NCBI RefSeq assembly: GCF_010723575.1
Contig: NZ_BLKZ01000002.1
Coordinates: 992,001-1,056,000 of the forward strand
Source: Mycobacterium bourgelatii
GTDB lineage: Bacteria; Actinomycetota; Actinomycetes; Mycobacteriales; Mycobacteriaceae
Length of the DNA: 64,000 nt
Direction of reading: 5' to 3'
The translations under genes and the position numbers were made by a program. The notes under the pieces are model-generated. The model made no database searches. It was not told the origin of the DNA and saw nothing but the letters and a program-made list of their open reading frames with translations. This document shows, one piece after another, positions 25,207 through 34,365 of the stretch. How positions within the stretch are numbered: position 1 is the stretch's first letter; every line of letters starts with the position of its first letter.

Positions 25207-25257
25207 AATGTGACCCAGGCAACACCATGTTTTATCAAATATCAATGTGACGCAAGC
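25207..25257. promoter_or_regulatory. Direct repeats in the mce1R-fadD5 control region
   Basis: AATGTGACCCAGGC (25207-25220) and AATGTGACGCAAGC (25244-25257) agree at 12 of 14 positions and are 37 bases apart. Between them is a tandem TATCAAA-TATCAAT (25233-25246). They are the best candidates for Mce1R binding sites or promoter elements of the divergent mce1R/fadD5 pair. Confidence 0.5.
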
Positions 25258-25283
25258 GGTGCGTAAGTGAAGGGGAGGGACGG

Positions 25284-26930
25284 TTGACCGCGCAATTGGC
25301 GCACGCCCGAGTGGCTGCAGAGACGCAGCTTCAGCTCGCTCGGCGGCAGAACTGGGTCAACCAGCTGGAGCGGCACGCCATGATGCAGCCGCAGGCCACC
25401 GCGCTCAGGTTTCTTGGTCGCACGTTCACCTGGGCGGAGCTGGAACGTCGCGTCGCCGCGCTGGCGGGTGCGCTGAGTCGGCGAGGTATCGGCTTCGGCG
25501 ACCGGGTCATGGTCCTGATGCTCAACCGCCCGGAATTCGTCGAATCGGTGCTGGCGGTCAACATGCTCGGCGGTATCGCGGTGCCGCTGAACTTCCGTTT
25601 GACGCCTACCGAAATCGCGTTTCTGGTCGAGGACTGCGCGTGCCGGGCGGTCATCACCGAATCGGCGCTGGCGCCCGTGGCGACGAACGTTCGCGACATG
25701 CAGCCCCTGCTGGACATGATCGTGGTGGCCGGCGGCTCGTCCGACGACTCATCCGGTCTGCTCGGTTATGAGGAGCTCGTCGACGAGGCGGGCGATGTCC
25801 CCGAGCCCGTCGACATCCCGAACGACTCGCCCGCGCTGATCATGTACACCTCGGGTACCACCGGTCGTCCCAAGGGGGCCGTGCTGACGCACGCCAACCT
25901 GACCGGTCAGACCATGACCATGCTCTACACCAGCGGCGCCGACATCAACAGCGATGTCGGCTTCATCGGTGTCCCCCTATTCCACATCGCGGGAATCGGC
26001 AATTTGTTGGTCGGTTCGCTGCTCGGCACCCCGACGGTGATCTATCCGCTCGGCGCATTCAATCCGGGGCAACTGCTCGATGTGCTTGAGGCGGAACGGG
26101 TCACCAGCATCTTCCTGGTTCCGGCCCAGTGGCAGGCGGTGTGCGCCGAACAGCTGGCCCGTCCCCGAGACTTGCGATTGCGGGTTATCTCGTGGGGGGC
26201 CGCGCCCGCGCCGGATGCTTTGCTGCGACAGATGTCGGAGGTCTTTCCCGGCGCCCAGATCTTGGCCGCGTTCGGCCAAACCGAGATGTCGCCGGTGACG
26301 TGCATGCTGCTGGGCGAGGACGCGATCCGAAAGCGCGGATCCGTCGGCAAGGTGATCCCGACGGTCTGGGCCCGCGTCGTCGATGACGACATGAACGACG
26401 TACCCGTCGGCGAAGTCGGCGAGATTGTCTACCGGGCACCGACATTGATGAGTGGCTACTGGAACAACCCGGAAGCCACCGCGGAGGCGTTCGCGGGCGG
26501 CTGGTTCCATTCGGGTGATCTGGTCCGGATGGACGAGGACGGCTACGTCTGGGTGGTCGACCGCAAGAAGGACATGATCATCTCCGGCGGCGAGAACATC
26601 TACTGCGCCGAGGTTGAGAACGTACTGGCGAGTCATCCCGACTTCGTTGAAGTCGCGGTGATCGGTAGGTCCGATGAAAAATGGGGCGAAATTCCGATCG
26701 CAATTGCTGTTGTAACGAAACCCGACCTCCGGATCGAAGAGCTAAATGAGTACCTGACCGAGCGGCTCGCGCGGTACAAGCACCCCAAGGCGCTCGAGGT
26801 CGTGGAGGCACTGCCTCGCAACCCCGCCGGGAAGGTGCTCAAGACTGAGTTGCGCCTTCGCTACGGACGATCACACGGTTCTGAAAAACATTCTGCCTCA
26901 AGCGATTTGGCAGAAGAAAGGGACGGATAG
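25284..26930 (+). CDS. fadD5: Fatty-acid-CoA ligase FadD5, first gene of the mce1 operon
   Basis: A 548-residue adenylating enzyme. The ATP loop YTSGTTGRPKG is at about residues 188-198, the A5 motif AAFGQTE follows, then the YWNNPEATAEAFAGGWFHSGD adenylate motif and the hinge DRKKDMIISGGENIY. The C-terminal catalytic lysine is in NPAGKVLK. It activates imported fatty acids to acyl-CoA, consistent with the Mce1 transporter it precedes. TTG at 25284 has GGGGAGGGA upstream and matches the family start. A 218-base spacer with a leader ORF separates it from yrbE1A. Confidence 0.97.
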   Translation: MTAQLAHARVAAETQLQLARRQNWVNQLERHAMMQPQATALRFLGRTFTWAELERRVAALAGALSRRGIGFGDRVMVLMLNRPEFVESVLAVNMLGGIAVPLNFRLTPTEIAFLVEDCACRAVITESALAPVATNVRDMQPLLDMIVVAGGSSDDSSGLLGYEELVDEAGDVPEPVDIPNDSPALIMYTSGTTGRPKGAVLTHANLTGQTMTMLYTSGADINSDVGFIGVPLFHIAGIGNLLVGSLLGTPTVIYPLGAFNPGQLLDVLEAERVTSIFLVPAQWQAVCAEQLARPRDLRLRVISWGAAPAPDALLRQMSEVFPGAQILAAFGQTEMSPVTCMLLGEDAIRKRGSVGKVIPTVWARVVDDDMNDVPVGEVGEIVYRAPTLMSGYWNNPEATAEAFAGGWFHSGDLVRMDEDGYVWVVDRKKDMIISGGENIYCAEVENVLASHPDFVEVAVIGRSDEKWGEIPIAIAVVTKPDLRIEELNEYLTERLARYKHPKALEVVEALPRNPAGKVLKTELRLRYGRSHGSEKHSASSDLAEERDG

Positions 26931-27090
26931 GAGCACTGCGCCGTTCGCTCGGTGTTGACGAAAGGTTAATTGTGAGGCAGCGGTTCACAGGTGGCGGGCC
27001 ATCAGGTACATTCCTGTGGTCTGCGTTACTACCTGCGAGTAAAGAGCCGATGGTCACACACCGGAATGGGGCAAGGAGGAGGCGTGCGAC

Positions 27091-27141
27091 ATGATCGGCC
27101 GGTACGCCACACAAGACGCGATGCCTGCAAAGGCGCCGTGA
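27091..27141 (+). CDS. 16-codon leader ORF upstream of yrbE1A
   Basis: ATG at 27091 follows AAGGAGGAGG, a near-perfect Shine-Dalgarno (27073-27082), and encodes MIGRYATQDAMPAKAP before TGA at 27139-27141. The stop is seven bases before the GTG of yrbE1A, whose own ribosome site (GAGGGGG) overlaps the stop. The ORF is in a different frame from yrbE1A. It could be a translated leader peptide or a coupling device; its conservation is unknown. Confidence 0.45.
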   Translation: MIGRYATQDAMPAKAP

Positions 27142-27148
27142 GGGGGCA

Positions 27149-27955
27149 GTGGTGACGACATCGTCTCGTCCACACTTGGTCGGCTACCTCAGGGACCAGC
27201 TTGAGACGCCGCTGACAATGATCGGCGGCTTTTTCCGCATGTGCGTGTTGACCGGAAGGGCGTTATTCCGCAGGCCATTCCAGTGGCGCGAGCTCATCCT
27301 GCAGTGCTGGTTCATCATGCGGGTCGCCATCTTGCCGACGATCATGGTGTCGATCCCGCTGACCGTGCTGCTGATCTTCACGCTGAACGTGCTGCTGGCC
27401 CAGTTCGGTGCCGCTGACCTTTCCGGGGCCGGTGCTGCGATCGGGGCCGTTACCCAGCTCGGGCCGCTGACCACCGTGCTTGTGGTGGCGGGCGCCGGCT
27501 CGACGGCTATCTGCGCCGACCTCGGTGCCCGCACGATCCGCGAAGAGATCGACGCCATGGAGGTGCTCGGGATCGACCCCATCCACCGACTGGTGGTGCC
27601 AAGGGTCATCGCCGCGACCGTCGTCGCCACCCTGCTCAATGCTCTGGTGATCACCGTCGGTCTGGTCGGCGGCTACCTGTTCGGCGTCTATCTGCAGAAC
27701 GTGTCGGGCGGGGCCTACCTCGCCACCCTCACCACCATCACCGGCCTGCCCGAGGTGATCATCGCCATGATCAAGGCCGCGACCTTCGGCCTGATCGCCG
27801 GCCTGGTCGGCTGCTACCGCGGGCTGACCGTCCGCGGCGGTTCCAAGGGCTTGGGCACCGCCGTGAACGAAACGGTGGTGCTGTGCGTGGTTGCCCTGTA
27901 TGCGGTCAACGTCATCTTGACCACCATCGGTGTTCGATTCGGGACGGGGCACTGA
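27149..27955 (+). CDS. yrbE1A: Mce1 permease subunit YrbE1A (MlaE family)
   Basis: A 268-residue integral membrane protein with about five to six helices, one of the two permeases of the Mce1 importer. The MlaE core shows LGPLTTVLVVAGAGSTAICADLGARTIREEIDAMEVLGIDPI, where EExDAMEV is the coupling loop to the ATPase MceG (encoded elsewhere). Two GTG codons at 27149 and 27152 are both possible starts. It begins one base before its partner yrbE1B in the operon order and co-assembles with it. Nearly the same length as the M. tuberculosis protein. Confidence 0.97.
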   Translation: MVTTSSRPHLVGYLRDQLETPLTMIGGFFRMCVLTGRALFRRPFQWRELILQCWFIMRVAILPTIMVSIPLTVLLIFTLNVLLAQFGAADLSGAGAAIGAVTQLGPLTTVLVVAGAGSTAICADLGARTIREEIDAMEVLGIDPIHRLVVPRVIAATVVATLLNALVITVGLVGGYLFGVYLQNVSGGAYLATLTTITGLPEVIIAMIKAATFGLIAGLVGCYRGLTVRGGSKGLGTAVNETVVLCVVALYAVNVILTTIGVRFGTGH

Positions 27956-27956
27956 C

Positions 27957-28826
27957 ATGTCGACCGGCGCCGTAGTTCGCGCCCGCTTCCCGCGGGCGGT
28001 GGCCAATGTCAATCGTTACGCCGGCGCTGCCGTGCGCGGACTGGACGAGACGGGCCAGATCGCATGGTTCGTGTTGGTCGCCATCGGGCAGATCCCGCAC
28101 GCACTGCGCCACTACCGCAAGGAAACGCTGCGGCTGATTGCACAGATCGGGATGGGGACCGGCGCAATGGCCGTCGTCGGCGGCACCGCCGCAATCGTCG
28201 GCTTCGTCACCCTCTCCGGTAGCTCCCTGGTGGCCATCCAGGGTTTCGCATCTCTGGGCAACATCGGCGTCGAAGCATTCACCGGCTTTTTCTCCGCGCT
28301 GATCAACGTCCGTATCGCCGGCCCGGTCGTCACCGGCATCGCGCTGGCGGCGACGGTCGGCGCCGGTGCCACCGCTGAACTGGGCGCAATGCGAATCAGC
28401 GAGGAAATCGACGCCCTGGAGGTCATGGGCATCAAGTCCGTCTCCTACCTGGCGTCCACCCGCATCGTCGCCGGGTTGGTAGTGATCATCCCCCTCTACG
28501 CGTTGGCCATGATCATGTCGTTCCTGTCGCCGCAGATCGTCACGACCGCGCTGTACGGACAGTCACCCGGCACCTACCAGCACTACTTCCGGACGTTCCT
28601 GCGTCCCGACGACGTGTTCTGGTCTTTCCTCGAGGCGATCCTCATCGCGCTGATCGTGATGGTCACCCATTGCTACTACGGATACAACGCCGGCGGTGGG
28701 CCCGTGGGCGTCGGCGAGGCGGTGGGTAGATCGATGCGGTTATCCCTGGTCTCGGTGCAAGTTGTCGTCCTGTCCGCCGCGTTGGCGCTGTATGGCGTCA
28801 ACCCCAACTTCGCATTGACGGTGTAG
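27957..28826 (+). CDS. yrbE1B: Mce1 permease subunit YrbE1B (MlaE family)
   Basis: A 289-residue MlaE-type permease, paired with YrbE1A. Conserved features are IRIAGPVVTGIALAATVGAGATAELGAMRISEEIDALEVMGIKSV and a long N-terminal amphipathic helix RRYRKETLRLIAQIGMG-like region before the first helix. The ATG at 27957 lies one base after the yrbE1A stop, so the genes are coupled. mce1A follows after four bases. Confidence 0.97.
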   Translation: MSTGAVVRARFPRAVANVNRYAGAAVRGLDETGQIAWFVLVAIGQIPHALRHYRKETLRLIAQIGMGTGAMAVVGGTAAIVGFVTLSGSSLVAIQGFASLGNIGVEAFTGFFSALINVRIAGPVVTGIALAATVGAGATAELGAMRISEEIDALEVMGIKSVSYLASTRIVAGLVVIIPLYALAMIMSFLSPQIVTTALYGQSPGTYQHYFRTFLRPDDVFWSFLEAILIALIVMVTHCYYGYNAGGGPVGVGEAVGRSMRLSLVSVQVVVLSAALALYGVNPNFALTV

Positions 28827-28830
28827 CGCT

Positions 28831-30156
28831 ATGACGTCGCCGGTTGGAAAAGTCAACAAGGTCAAGAACCCGCCGTACAAGACGGCGGGTGTCGCGGCAA
28901 TCCTGATCCTGCTCCTCATCCTGACGCTGGTGTATTTCCAGTTCAAAGGGGATTTCACCCCGAAAACCCAGCTGACGATGCTGTCGCCGCGGGCCGGGCT
29001 GGTCATGGATCCCGGATCCAAGGTCACCTACAACGGGGTGCAGATCGGCCGCGTCGACAGCATCAGCGAGGTGCCCGGACCCGACGGCAAGCCGGCCGCC
29101 AAATTCAGCCTCGACGTGTATCCGCGATACCTCGACATCATCCCGGAGAATGTCGACGCTCAGATCAAGGCGACCACGGTGTTCGGCGGCAAGTACGTGT
29201 CCCTGACGACGCCCAGAAATGAGCAGGGCGAGGACATCTCCCGCGGACATCTCAAGGCGCACAGCACGATCAACGCCACGGGCATCACCACCGAAATCAA
29301 TACGCTGTTCCAGACCCTCACCGAGATCTCGGAGAAGGTCGACCCGGTCAAGCTGAACTTGACGCTGAGCGCGGCAGCGCAAGCGCTGTCCGGCCTCGGC
29401 GACCGGTTCGGGGAATCGATCGTCAACGGCAACAAGATCCTGGACGACATAAACCCGCAGATGCCGCAGGCGCGTCGCGACATTCAACAGTTGGCCGCTC
29501 TCGGCGACGTGTACGCCGACGCCGCGCCGGACTTGTTCGAGTTCCTCAACAACTCCGTGCCCACGGCGCGCACCTTCAACGAACACCAACACGAACTGGA
29601 CCAGGCGCTGTTGGCGGCCGCTGGCTTCGGTAACACCGGCGCGGATGTCTTCCGGCGCGGCGGGCCGTACCTGGCCCGAGGCGCCAACGACCTGGTGCCC
29701 ACCGCACAGCTGTTGGACACCTACAGCCCCGAGTTGTTCTGCACGCTGCGCAACTACCACGACATCGAACCCAAGGCCTACCAATTCCTCGGCGGCAACG
29801 GCTATTCGCTGAACAGCCACACCGTGCCGCTGTCGGCACTGGGCATGATGCTCAACCCGATATCGCTGGTGCCCCTCCTGCTTTCGCAGGTTGGTGGCTT
29901 GGCGGCCGGCCTGATCGGCGGCGCGCCGAACCCGTACGTGTGGCCGGAGAACCTGCCCCGCGTCAACGCCCACGGTGGACCCGGTGGTGCGCCCGGTTGT
30001 TGGCAGCCGATCACCCGGGACTTCTGGCCGGCGCCCGAACTCGTCATGGACACCGGGAACAGCCTCGCTCCGTACAACCACTTGGAGGTCGGTTCGCCCT
30101 ACGTCATCGAGTACGTCTGGGGCCGTCAAGTAGGGGATAACACGATCAACCCATGA
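28831..30156 (+). CDS. mce1A: Mce1A substrate-binding/channel protein
   Basis: A 441-residue MCE protein. One N-terminal membrane helix (TAGVAAILILLLILTLVYFQ, residues 18-37) is followed by the MCE domain (TQLTMLSPRAGLVMDPGSKVTYNGVQIGRVDSI) and a long helical region that forms part of the periplasmic tunnel, then a globular C-terminus with RGANDLVPTAQLLDTYSPELFCTLRNY. In M. tuberculosis, Mce1A-F form a hetero-hexamer delivering fatty acids to the permease. Slightly shorter than the 454-residue M. tuberculosis protein. Overlaps mce1B by four bases. Confidence 0.97.
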   Translation: MTSPVGKVNKVKNPPYKTAGVAAILILLLILTLVYFQFKGDFTPKTQLTMLSPRAGLVMDPGSKVTYNGVQIGRVDSISEVPGPDGKPAAKFSLDVYPRYLDIIPENVDAQIKATTVFGGKYVSLTTPRNEQGEDISRGHLKAHSTINATGITTEINTLFQTLTEISEKVDPVKLNLTLSAAAQALSGLGDRFGESIVNGNKILDDINPQMPQARRDIQQLAALGDVYADAAPDLFEFLNNSVPTARTFNEHQHELDQALLAAAGFGNTGADVFRRGGPYLARGANDLVPTAQLLDTYSPELFCTLRNYHDIEPKAYQFLGGNGYSLNSHTVPLSALGMMLNPISLVPLLLSQVGGLAAGLIGGAPNPYVWPENLPRVNAHGGPGGAPGCWQPITRDFWPAPELVMDTGNSLAPYNHLEVGSPYVIEYVWGRQVGDNTINP

Positions 30157-31193
30157 AAATCACCGGGACTGTAATCAAACTCAGCATCTTCGCAGTGGTG
30201 CTGCTCCTGTTCAGCGTGATGATCATCATCGTGTTCGGGCAGATCCGCTTCGACCGGACGAACACCTACGCCGCTGAGTTCAGCAATGTGAGTGGCCTGC
30301 GCAAGGGCCAGTTCGTTCGCGCTTCCGGCGTGGAGATCGGCAAGGTCAGTGACATACAGCTGATCGACGGCGGCAAGCGGGTCCGGGTGGAGTTCGACGT
30401 CGACCGCTCGATACCCGTGTACCAGTCGACGACCGCTCAGATCCGCTACCTGGACCTGATCGGCAACCGCTACGTGGAGCTCAAGCGCGGCCAGGGCGAT
30501 GGATTCGACAAGATCCTGCCGGCCGGTGGACTGATTCCGCTCGCGCGGACCTCCCCGGCGCTGGACTTGGATGCGCTGATCGGTGGTTTCAAGCCGGTGT
30601 TCAAGGCGTTGGACCCGGACAAGGTCAACACCATCGCGTCGGCGATCATCACCGTGTTCCAGGGTCAGGGCGGCACCATCAACGACATCCTCGACCAGAC
30701 CGCCCAGCTGACCTCACAGCTTGCCGAGCGGGACGCCGCGATCGGCGACGTGATCAAGAATCTGAACACCGTCCTGGACACCACCGTGCGGCACCGCAAG
30801 GAATTCGACCAAACGGTCAACAACCTCGAGGTGCTGATCACGGGATTGAAGAACCACGACAACGAGTTGGCGGGGGGTACGGCTCACATCAGCAATGCCG
30901 CGGGAACAGTGGCGGATCTGCTGGCCGAGGACCGTGCGCTGCTGCACAAGGCGATCAACTACCTGGACCCCATCCAGCAGCCGCTGATCGACCAGAGTGA
31001 ACAACTGAACGACTTCCTGCACAAGGTGCCGACCGCCTTGAACATGATCGGGCGGGCGATCGGCTCCTACGGGGACTTCGTCAACTTCTACTCCTGCGAC
31101 ATCAGCCTCAAGATCAACGGATTGCAACCCGGCGGTCCGGTGCGAACGGTCCGGCTCTTCTCTCAGCCCACGGGTAGGTGCGCACCGCAATGA
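30153..31193 (+). CDS. mce1B: Mce1B
   Basis: A 346-residue MCE protein with an N-terminal helix (IFAVVLLLFSVMIIIVFGQI) and the MCE domain (YAAEFSNVSGLRKGQFVRASGVEIGKVSDIQL). The helical part includes VNNLEVLITGLKNHDNELAGGTAHISNAAGTVADLLAEDR, as in known Mce1B. It is the shortest subunit and lacks a Pro-rich tail. The ATG overlaps the mce1A stop, and mce1C overlaps its own stop (ATGA). Confidence 0.97.
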   Translation: MKITGTVIKLSIFAVVLLLFSVMIIIVFGQIRFDRTNTYAAEFSNVSGLRKGQFVRASGVEIGKVSDIQLIDGGKRVRVEFDVDRSIPVYQSTTAQIRYLDLIGNRYVELKRGQGDGFDKILPAGGLIPLARTSPALDLDALIGGFKPVFKALDPDKVNTIASAIITVFQGQGGTINDILDQTAQLTSQLAERDAAIGDVIKNLNTVLDTTVRHRKEFDQTVNNLEVLITGLKNHDNELAGGTAHISNAAGTVADLLAEDRALLHKAINYLDPIQQPLIDQSEQLNDFLHKVPTALNMIGRAIGSYGDFVNFYSCDISLKINGLQPGGPVRTVRLFSQPTGRCAPQ

Positions 31194-32755
31194 GAACGCT
31201 AGAACCCCCAAATCGGCTCCACATCGGTCTGATGGGCATCCTGGTGACCCTGTTGGTCGTCGGGGTCGGCCAGAGCTTCACCAGTGTTCCGATGCTGTTC
31301 GCCAAGCCGTACTACTACGGGCAGTTCAAAGACACCGGTGGCCTCAACAAGGGCGACAAGGTCCGGATCGCCGGCTTCGAGGTCGGCAAGGTCGAGGCAA
31401 TGTCGATCGAAGGCGACCACATCGTGGTCAAGTTCTCGATCGGTGGCAACACCATCGGCACCGAAAGTCGGTTGGCGATCCGCACGGACACGATCCTGGG
31501 CAAAAAGGTCCTTGAGATCGACACCCGCGGCAACCAGCCGTTGCGACCGAACGGCATGTTGCCGCTGGGGCAGAGCACCACTCCGTACCAGATCTACGAC
31601 GCCTTCTTCGACGTCACCAAGGCGGCCACCGGCTGGGACATCGACGCCGTGAAGCGGTCGCTGCACGTGCTGTCCGAGACGATCGATCAGACCTACCCGC
31701 ACCTGAGCGATGCGCTGCGTGGTGTCGAGAGGTTCTCCGACACCATCGGCAAGCGCGACGAGGAGATCAAGCACCTGCTGGCCCAGGCCAACCAGGTGGC
31801 CAGCGTCCTCGGCGACCGTGCCAGCCAGGTGGACCGGCTGTTGGTCAACGCGAAAACACTGATCGCCGCGTTCAACGAGCGCGGACAGGCAATCAACGCA
31901 CTGCTGGGCAACATCGCCTCGTTCTCACAGCAGGTGCAGGGCCTGATCAACGACAACCCGAACCTCAACCACGTGCTGGAACAGCTGCGCACCGTCAGTG
32001 ACCTGCTGGTCGAGCGCAAGGACGACCTGGCCAACGGGCTCGTCATGGTCGGCGGGTTCCTGCCGTCGCTGAACGAGGCCATCAGCTCCGGGCCCTTCTT
32101 CAAGGTCGTCATTCACAACCTCGCCCCGGGACAGGTCATGCAGCCGTTCATCGACGCGGCGTTCAAGAAGCGCGGCCTGGACCCGGAGCAGTTCTGGCGT
32201 AGCGCCGGCCTGCCGGAATACCGCTTCCCCGACCCCAACGGCACCCGGTTCCCCAATGGCGCGCCGCCGCCTGCGCCGCGCGTGCTGGAAGGCACCCCGG
32301 ATCACCCGGGACCGGCCATCCCGCCCGGATCGCCGTGCTCCTACACCCCAGCGGCCGGTGCGTTGCCACGGCCGGGCGACCCACTGCCCTGCGCCGGGGC
32401 GCTGCAAGGCCCCTTCGGTGGTCCGTTCTTCCCGGCACCGCTGGACAACATGGAGGTCTCGCCACCCAACCCGAACGGCCTGCCGCCGACACCGGGTATC
32501 CCGATCGCCGGGCGGCCGGGCGAACCGGCTCCGGACGTACCGGGTACACCGGTGCCGCTGCCGCCGGACGCGCCACCGGGTGCCCGCACGGAGCCGTTGG
32601 GACCGGCGGGTCCGGTTCCGCCACCGTCGACGTTCGCACCGGGCCTGCCGCCGGGACCGCCGGCGCCCCCTGGGCCCGGCAATCAGTTACCGGCACCGTT
32701 CATTACGCCCGGCGGCACGGGCGGCAGTGGTGCGGCGGGAGGTAGCCAGAATTGA
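31190..32755 (+). CDS. mce1C: Mce1C
   Basis: A 521-residue MCE protein beginning MRTLEPPNRLHIGLMG, with a helix LMGILVTLLVVGVGQSF and the MCE domain (YYGQFKDTGGLNKGDKVRIAGFEVGKVEAM). The last 150 residues are strongly Pro/Gly-rich (from about residue 350), a disordered periplasmic tail that is characteristic of Mce1C. The start at 31190 is fixed by the ATGA overlap with mce1B; the open frame begins four codons earlier only by chance. Ends in TTGA overlap with mce1D. Confidence 0.97.
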   Translation: MRTLEPPNRLHIGLMGILVTLLVVGVGQSFTSVPMLFAKPYYYGQFKDTGGLNKGDKVRIAGFEVGKVEAMSIEGDHIVVKFSIGGNTIGTESRLAIRTDTILGKKVLEIDTRGNQPLRPNGMLPLGQSTTPYQIYDAFFDVTKAATGWDIDAVKRSLHVLSETIDQTYPHLSDALRGVERFSDTIGKRDEEIKHLLAQANQVASVLGDRASQVDRLLVNAKTLIAAFNERGQAINALLGNIASFSQQVQGLINDNPNLNHVLEQLRTVSDLLVERKDDLANGLVMVGGFLPSLNEAISSGPFFKVVIHNLAPGQVMQPFIDAAFKKRGLDPEQFWRSAGLPEYRFPDPNGTRFPNGAPPPAPRVLEGTPDHPGPAIPPGSPCSYTPAAGALPRPGDPLPCAGALQGPFGGPFFPAPLDNMEVSPPNPNGLPPTPGIPIAGRPGEPAPDVPGTPVPLPPDAPPGARTEPLGPAGPVPPPSTFAPGLPPGPPAPPGPGNQLPAPFITPGGTGGSGAAGGSQN

Positions 32756-34365
32756 GCACCATCTTTGACGTTCGCAACATCCGCATGCCGAGGTTGTCAC
32801 GGGCAACGGTGGTCATCGGCATCCTGCTGGTGATCGTCGGGCTCGTCGCAGCGTGGGCTGGCTTCACCCTGTACAAGAAGCTGACCAACAACACCGTTAC
32901 GGCGTACTTCTCGGCCGCCAACGCCCTGTACCCGGGTGACAAGGTCCTGATCATGGGGCTGCAGGTGGGCCGCGTCGACAAGATCGAGCCCGCCGGCGAC
33001 AAGATGAAGGTCACCTTCCACTACGAGAACAAGTACAAGGTGCCGGCCAACGCCGAGGCGTGGATTCTCAACCCGACCCTGGTTGCATCCCGCACCCTGC
33101 AACTCGAGCCCCCATATAAAGGTGGCCCGACACTGCAGGACGGCGCGGTGATCGACATCAGCCGCACCAGGGTTCCGGTGGAGTGGGACGAGCTGCGCAA
33201 CAGCATCACCGACATCATCGACAAGCTCGGTCCAACCAAGGAACAGCCGACCGGCCCCTTCGGCGAGGTCATCGAGTCCTTCGCGAACGGACTGCAGGGC
33301 AAGGGCAAGCAGCTCAACGCCACGCTGGAGTCTTTGTCGAGCGCGTTGACCGCGCTCAACGAGGGACGCGGTGACTTCTTTGCGGTGGTGAAGAGCCTGG
33401 CGCTGTTCGTCAATGCGCTACATCAGGACGACCAGCAGTTCGTGGCGCTGAACTCGAACCTGGCCGAGCTCACCGGCCGGCTCGCGAGCAACGACCGCGA
33501 CCTGTCCAACGCGCTGCAGCAGATCGACAGCCTGCTGACGACCGTGCGGCCGTTCCTCGACAAGAACCGCGAGGTGCTCGCGCACGACGTGAACAACCTG
33601 GCCGAGGTCACCAACACGTTGCTGCAGCCCGAGCCGTTGAACGGCATCGAGACTGCCCTGCACGTTCTTCCGACCGCCGCGGCCAACGTGAACCAGATCT
33701 ACCACCCCGCGCACGGATCGGTGGTCGCCGTTCCGGAGATCACCGCGTTCGCGAACCCGATGCAGTTCGTCTGCAGCTCGATTCAGGCCGCTAGCCGACT
33801 GGGGTATCAAGAGTCCGCCGAGCTCTGCGCCCAATACCTGGCGCCGATCCTGGACGCGATCAAGTTCAACTACTTCCCGTTCGGTCTGAACACCTTCAAC
33901 CTGGCGTCGGTGTTGCCGAAGGACGTTGCCTACTCCGAGCCGCGGTTGCAGCCGCCGCCCGGATACAAGGACACGACCGTGCCGGGTATCTGGGTGCCGG
34001 ACACTCCGTTGTCGCACAAGAACACCCAGACCGGCTGGATCGTGGCCCCGGGTATGCAGGGCGTCCAGGTCGGTCCGATCACGGCGGGTCTGTTGACTCC
34101 CGAGTCGTTGGACGAGTTGATGGGCGGGCCCGACATCGAGCCGGTGCAGTCGACGCTGCAGACGCCGCCCGGGCCGCCGAACGCCTACGACCAATACCCG
34201 GTGTTGCCGCCGATTGGTCTGAACGCTCCGCAGGTTCCGATCCCGCCACCGCCGCCCGGGCCGGGCGTGCTCCCGGGTCCCGTCCCCCCGACGCCCGCAG
34301 CTCCGGGTCCCCCGCCGCCCGCGGCAGTGGGCGCACCGTTGCCCGCTGAGGCAGGAGGCCAGTGA
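32752..34365 (+). CDS. mce1D: Mce1D
   Basis: A 537-residue MCE protein, starting TTG inside the mce1C stop. It has a helix VVIGILLVIVGLVAAWAGFTLY, the MCE domain (VTAYFSAANALYPGDKVLIMGLQVGRVDKI), a long coiled-coil-like helical region, and a Pro-rich C-terminal tail from about residue 480 (QVPIPPPPPGPGVLPGPVPP). The conserved cysteine pair near the FVCSSIQAASRLGYQESAELC segment probably forms a disulfide in the periplasm. Confidence 0.97.
   Translation: MSTIFDVRNIRMPRLSRATVVIGILLVIVGLVAAWAGFTLYKKLTNNTVTAYFSAANALYPGDKVLIMGLQVGRVDKIEPAGDKMKVTFHYENKYKVPANAEAWILNPTLVASRTLQLEPPYKGGPTLQDGAVIDISRTRVPVEWDELRNSITDIIDKLGPTKEQPTGPFGEVIESFANGLQGKGKQLNATLESLSSALTALNEGRGDFFAVVKSLALFVNALHQDDQQFVALNSNLAELTGRLASNDRDLSNALQQIDSLLTTVRPFLDKNREVLAHDVNNLAEVTNTLLQPEPLNGIETALHVLPTAAANVNQIYHPAHGSVVAVPEITAFANPMQFVCSSIQAASRLGYQESAELCAQYLAPILDAIKFNYFPFGLNTFNLASVLPKDVAYSEPRLQPPPGYKDTTVPGIWVPDTPLSHKNTQTGWIVAPGMQGVQVGPITAGLLTPESLDELMGGPDIEPVQSTLQTPPGPPNAYDQYPVLPPIGLNAPQVPIPPPPPGPGVLPGPVPPTPAAPGPPPPAAVGAPLPAEAGGQ

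Noticed and set aside
28798..30129. 443-codon minus-strand frame opposite mce1A
   Set aside because: Shadow of mce1A; the Val/Arg/Gly/Gln-rich sequence has no domain.
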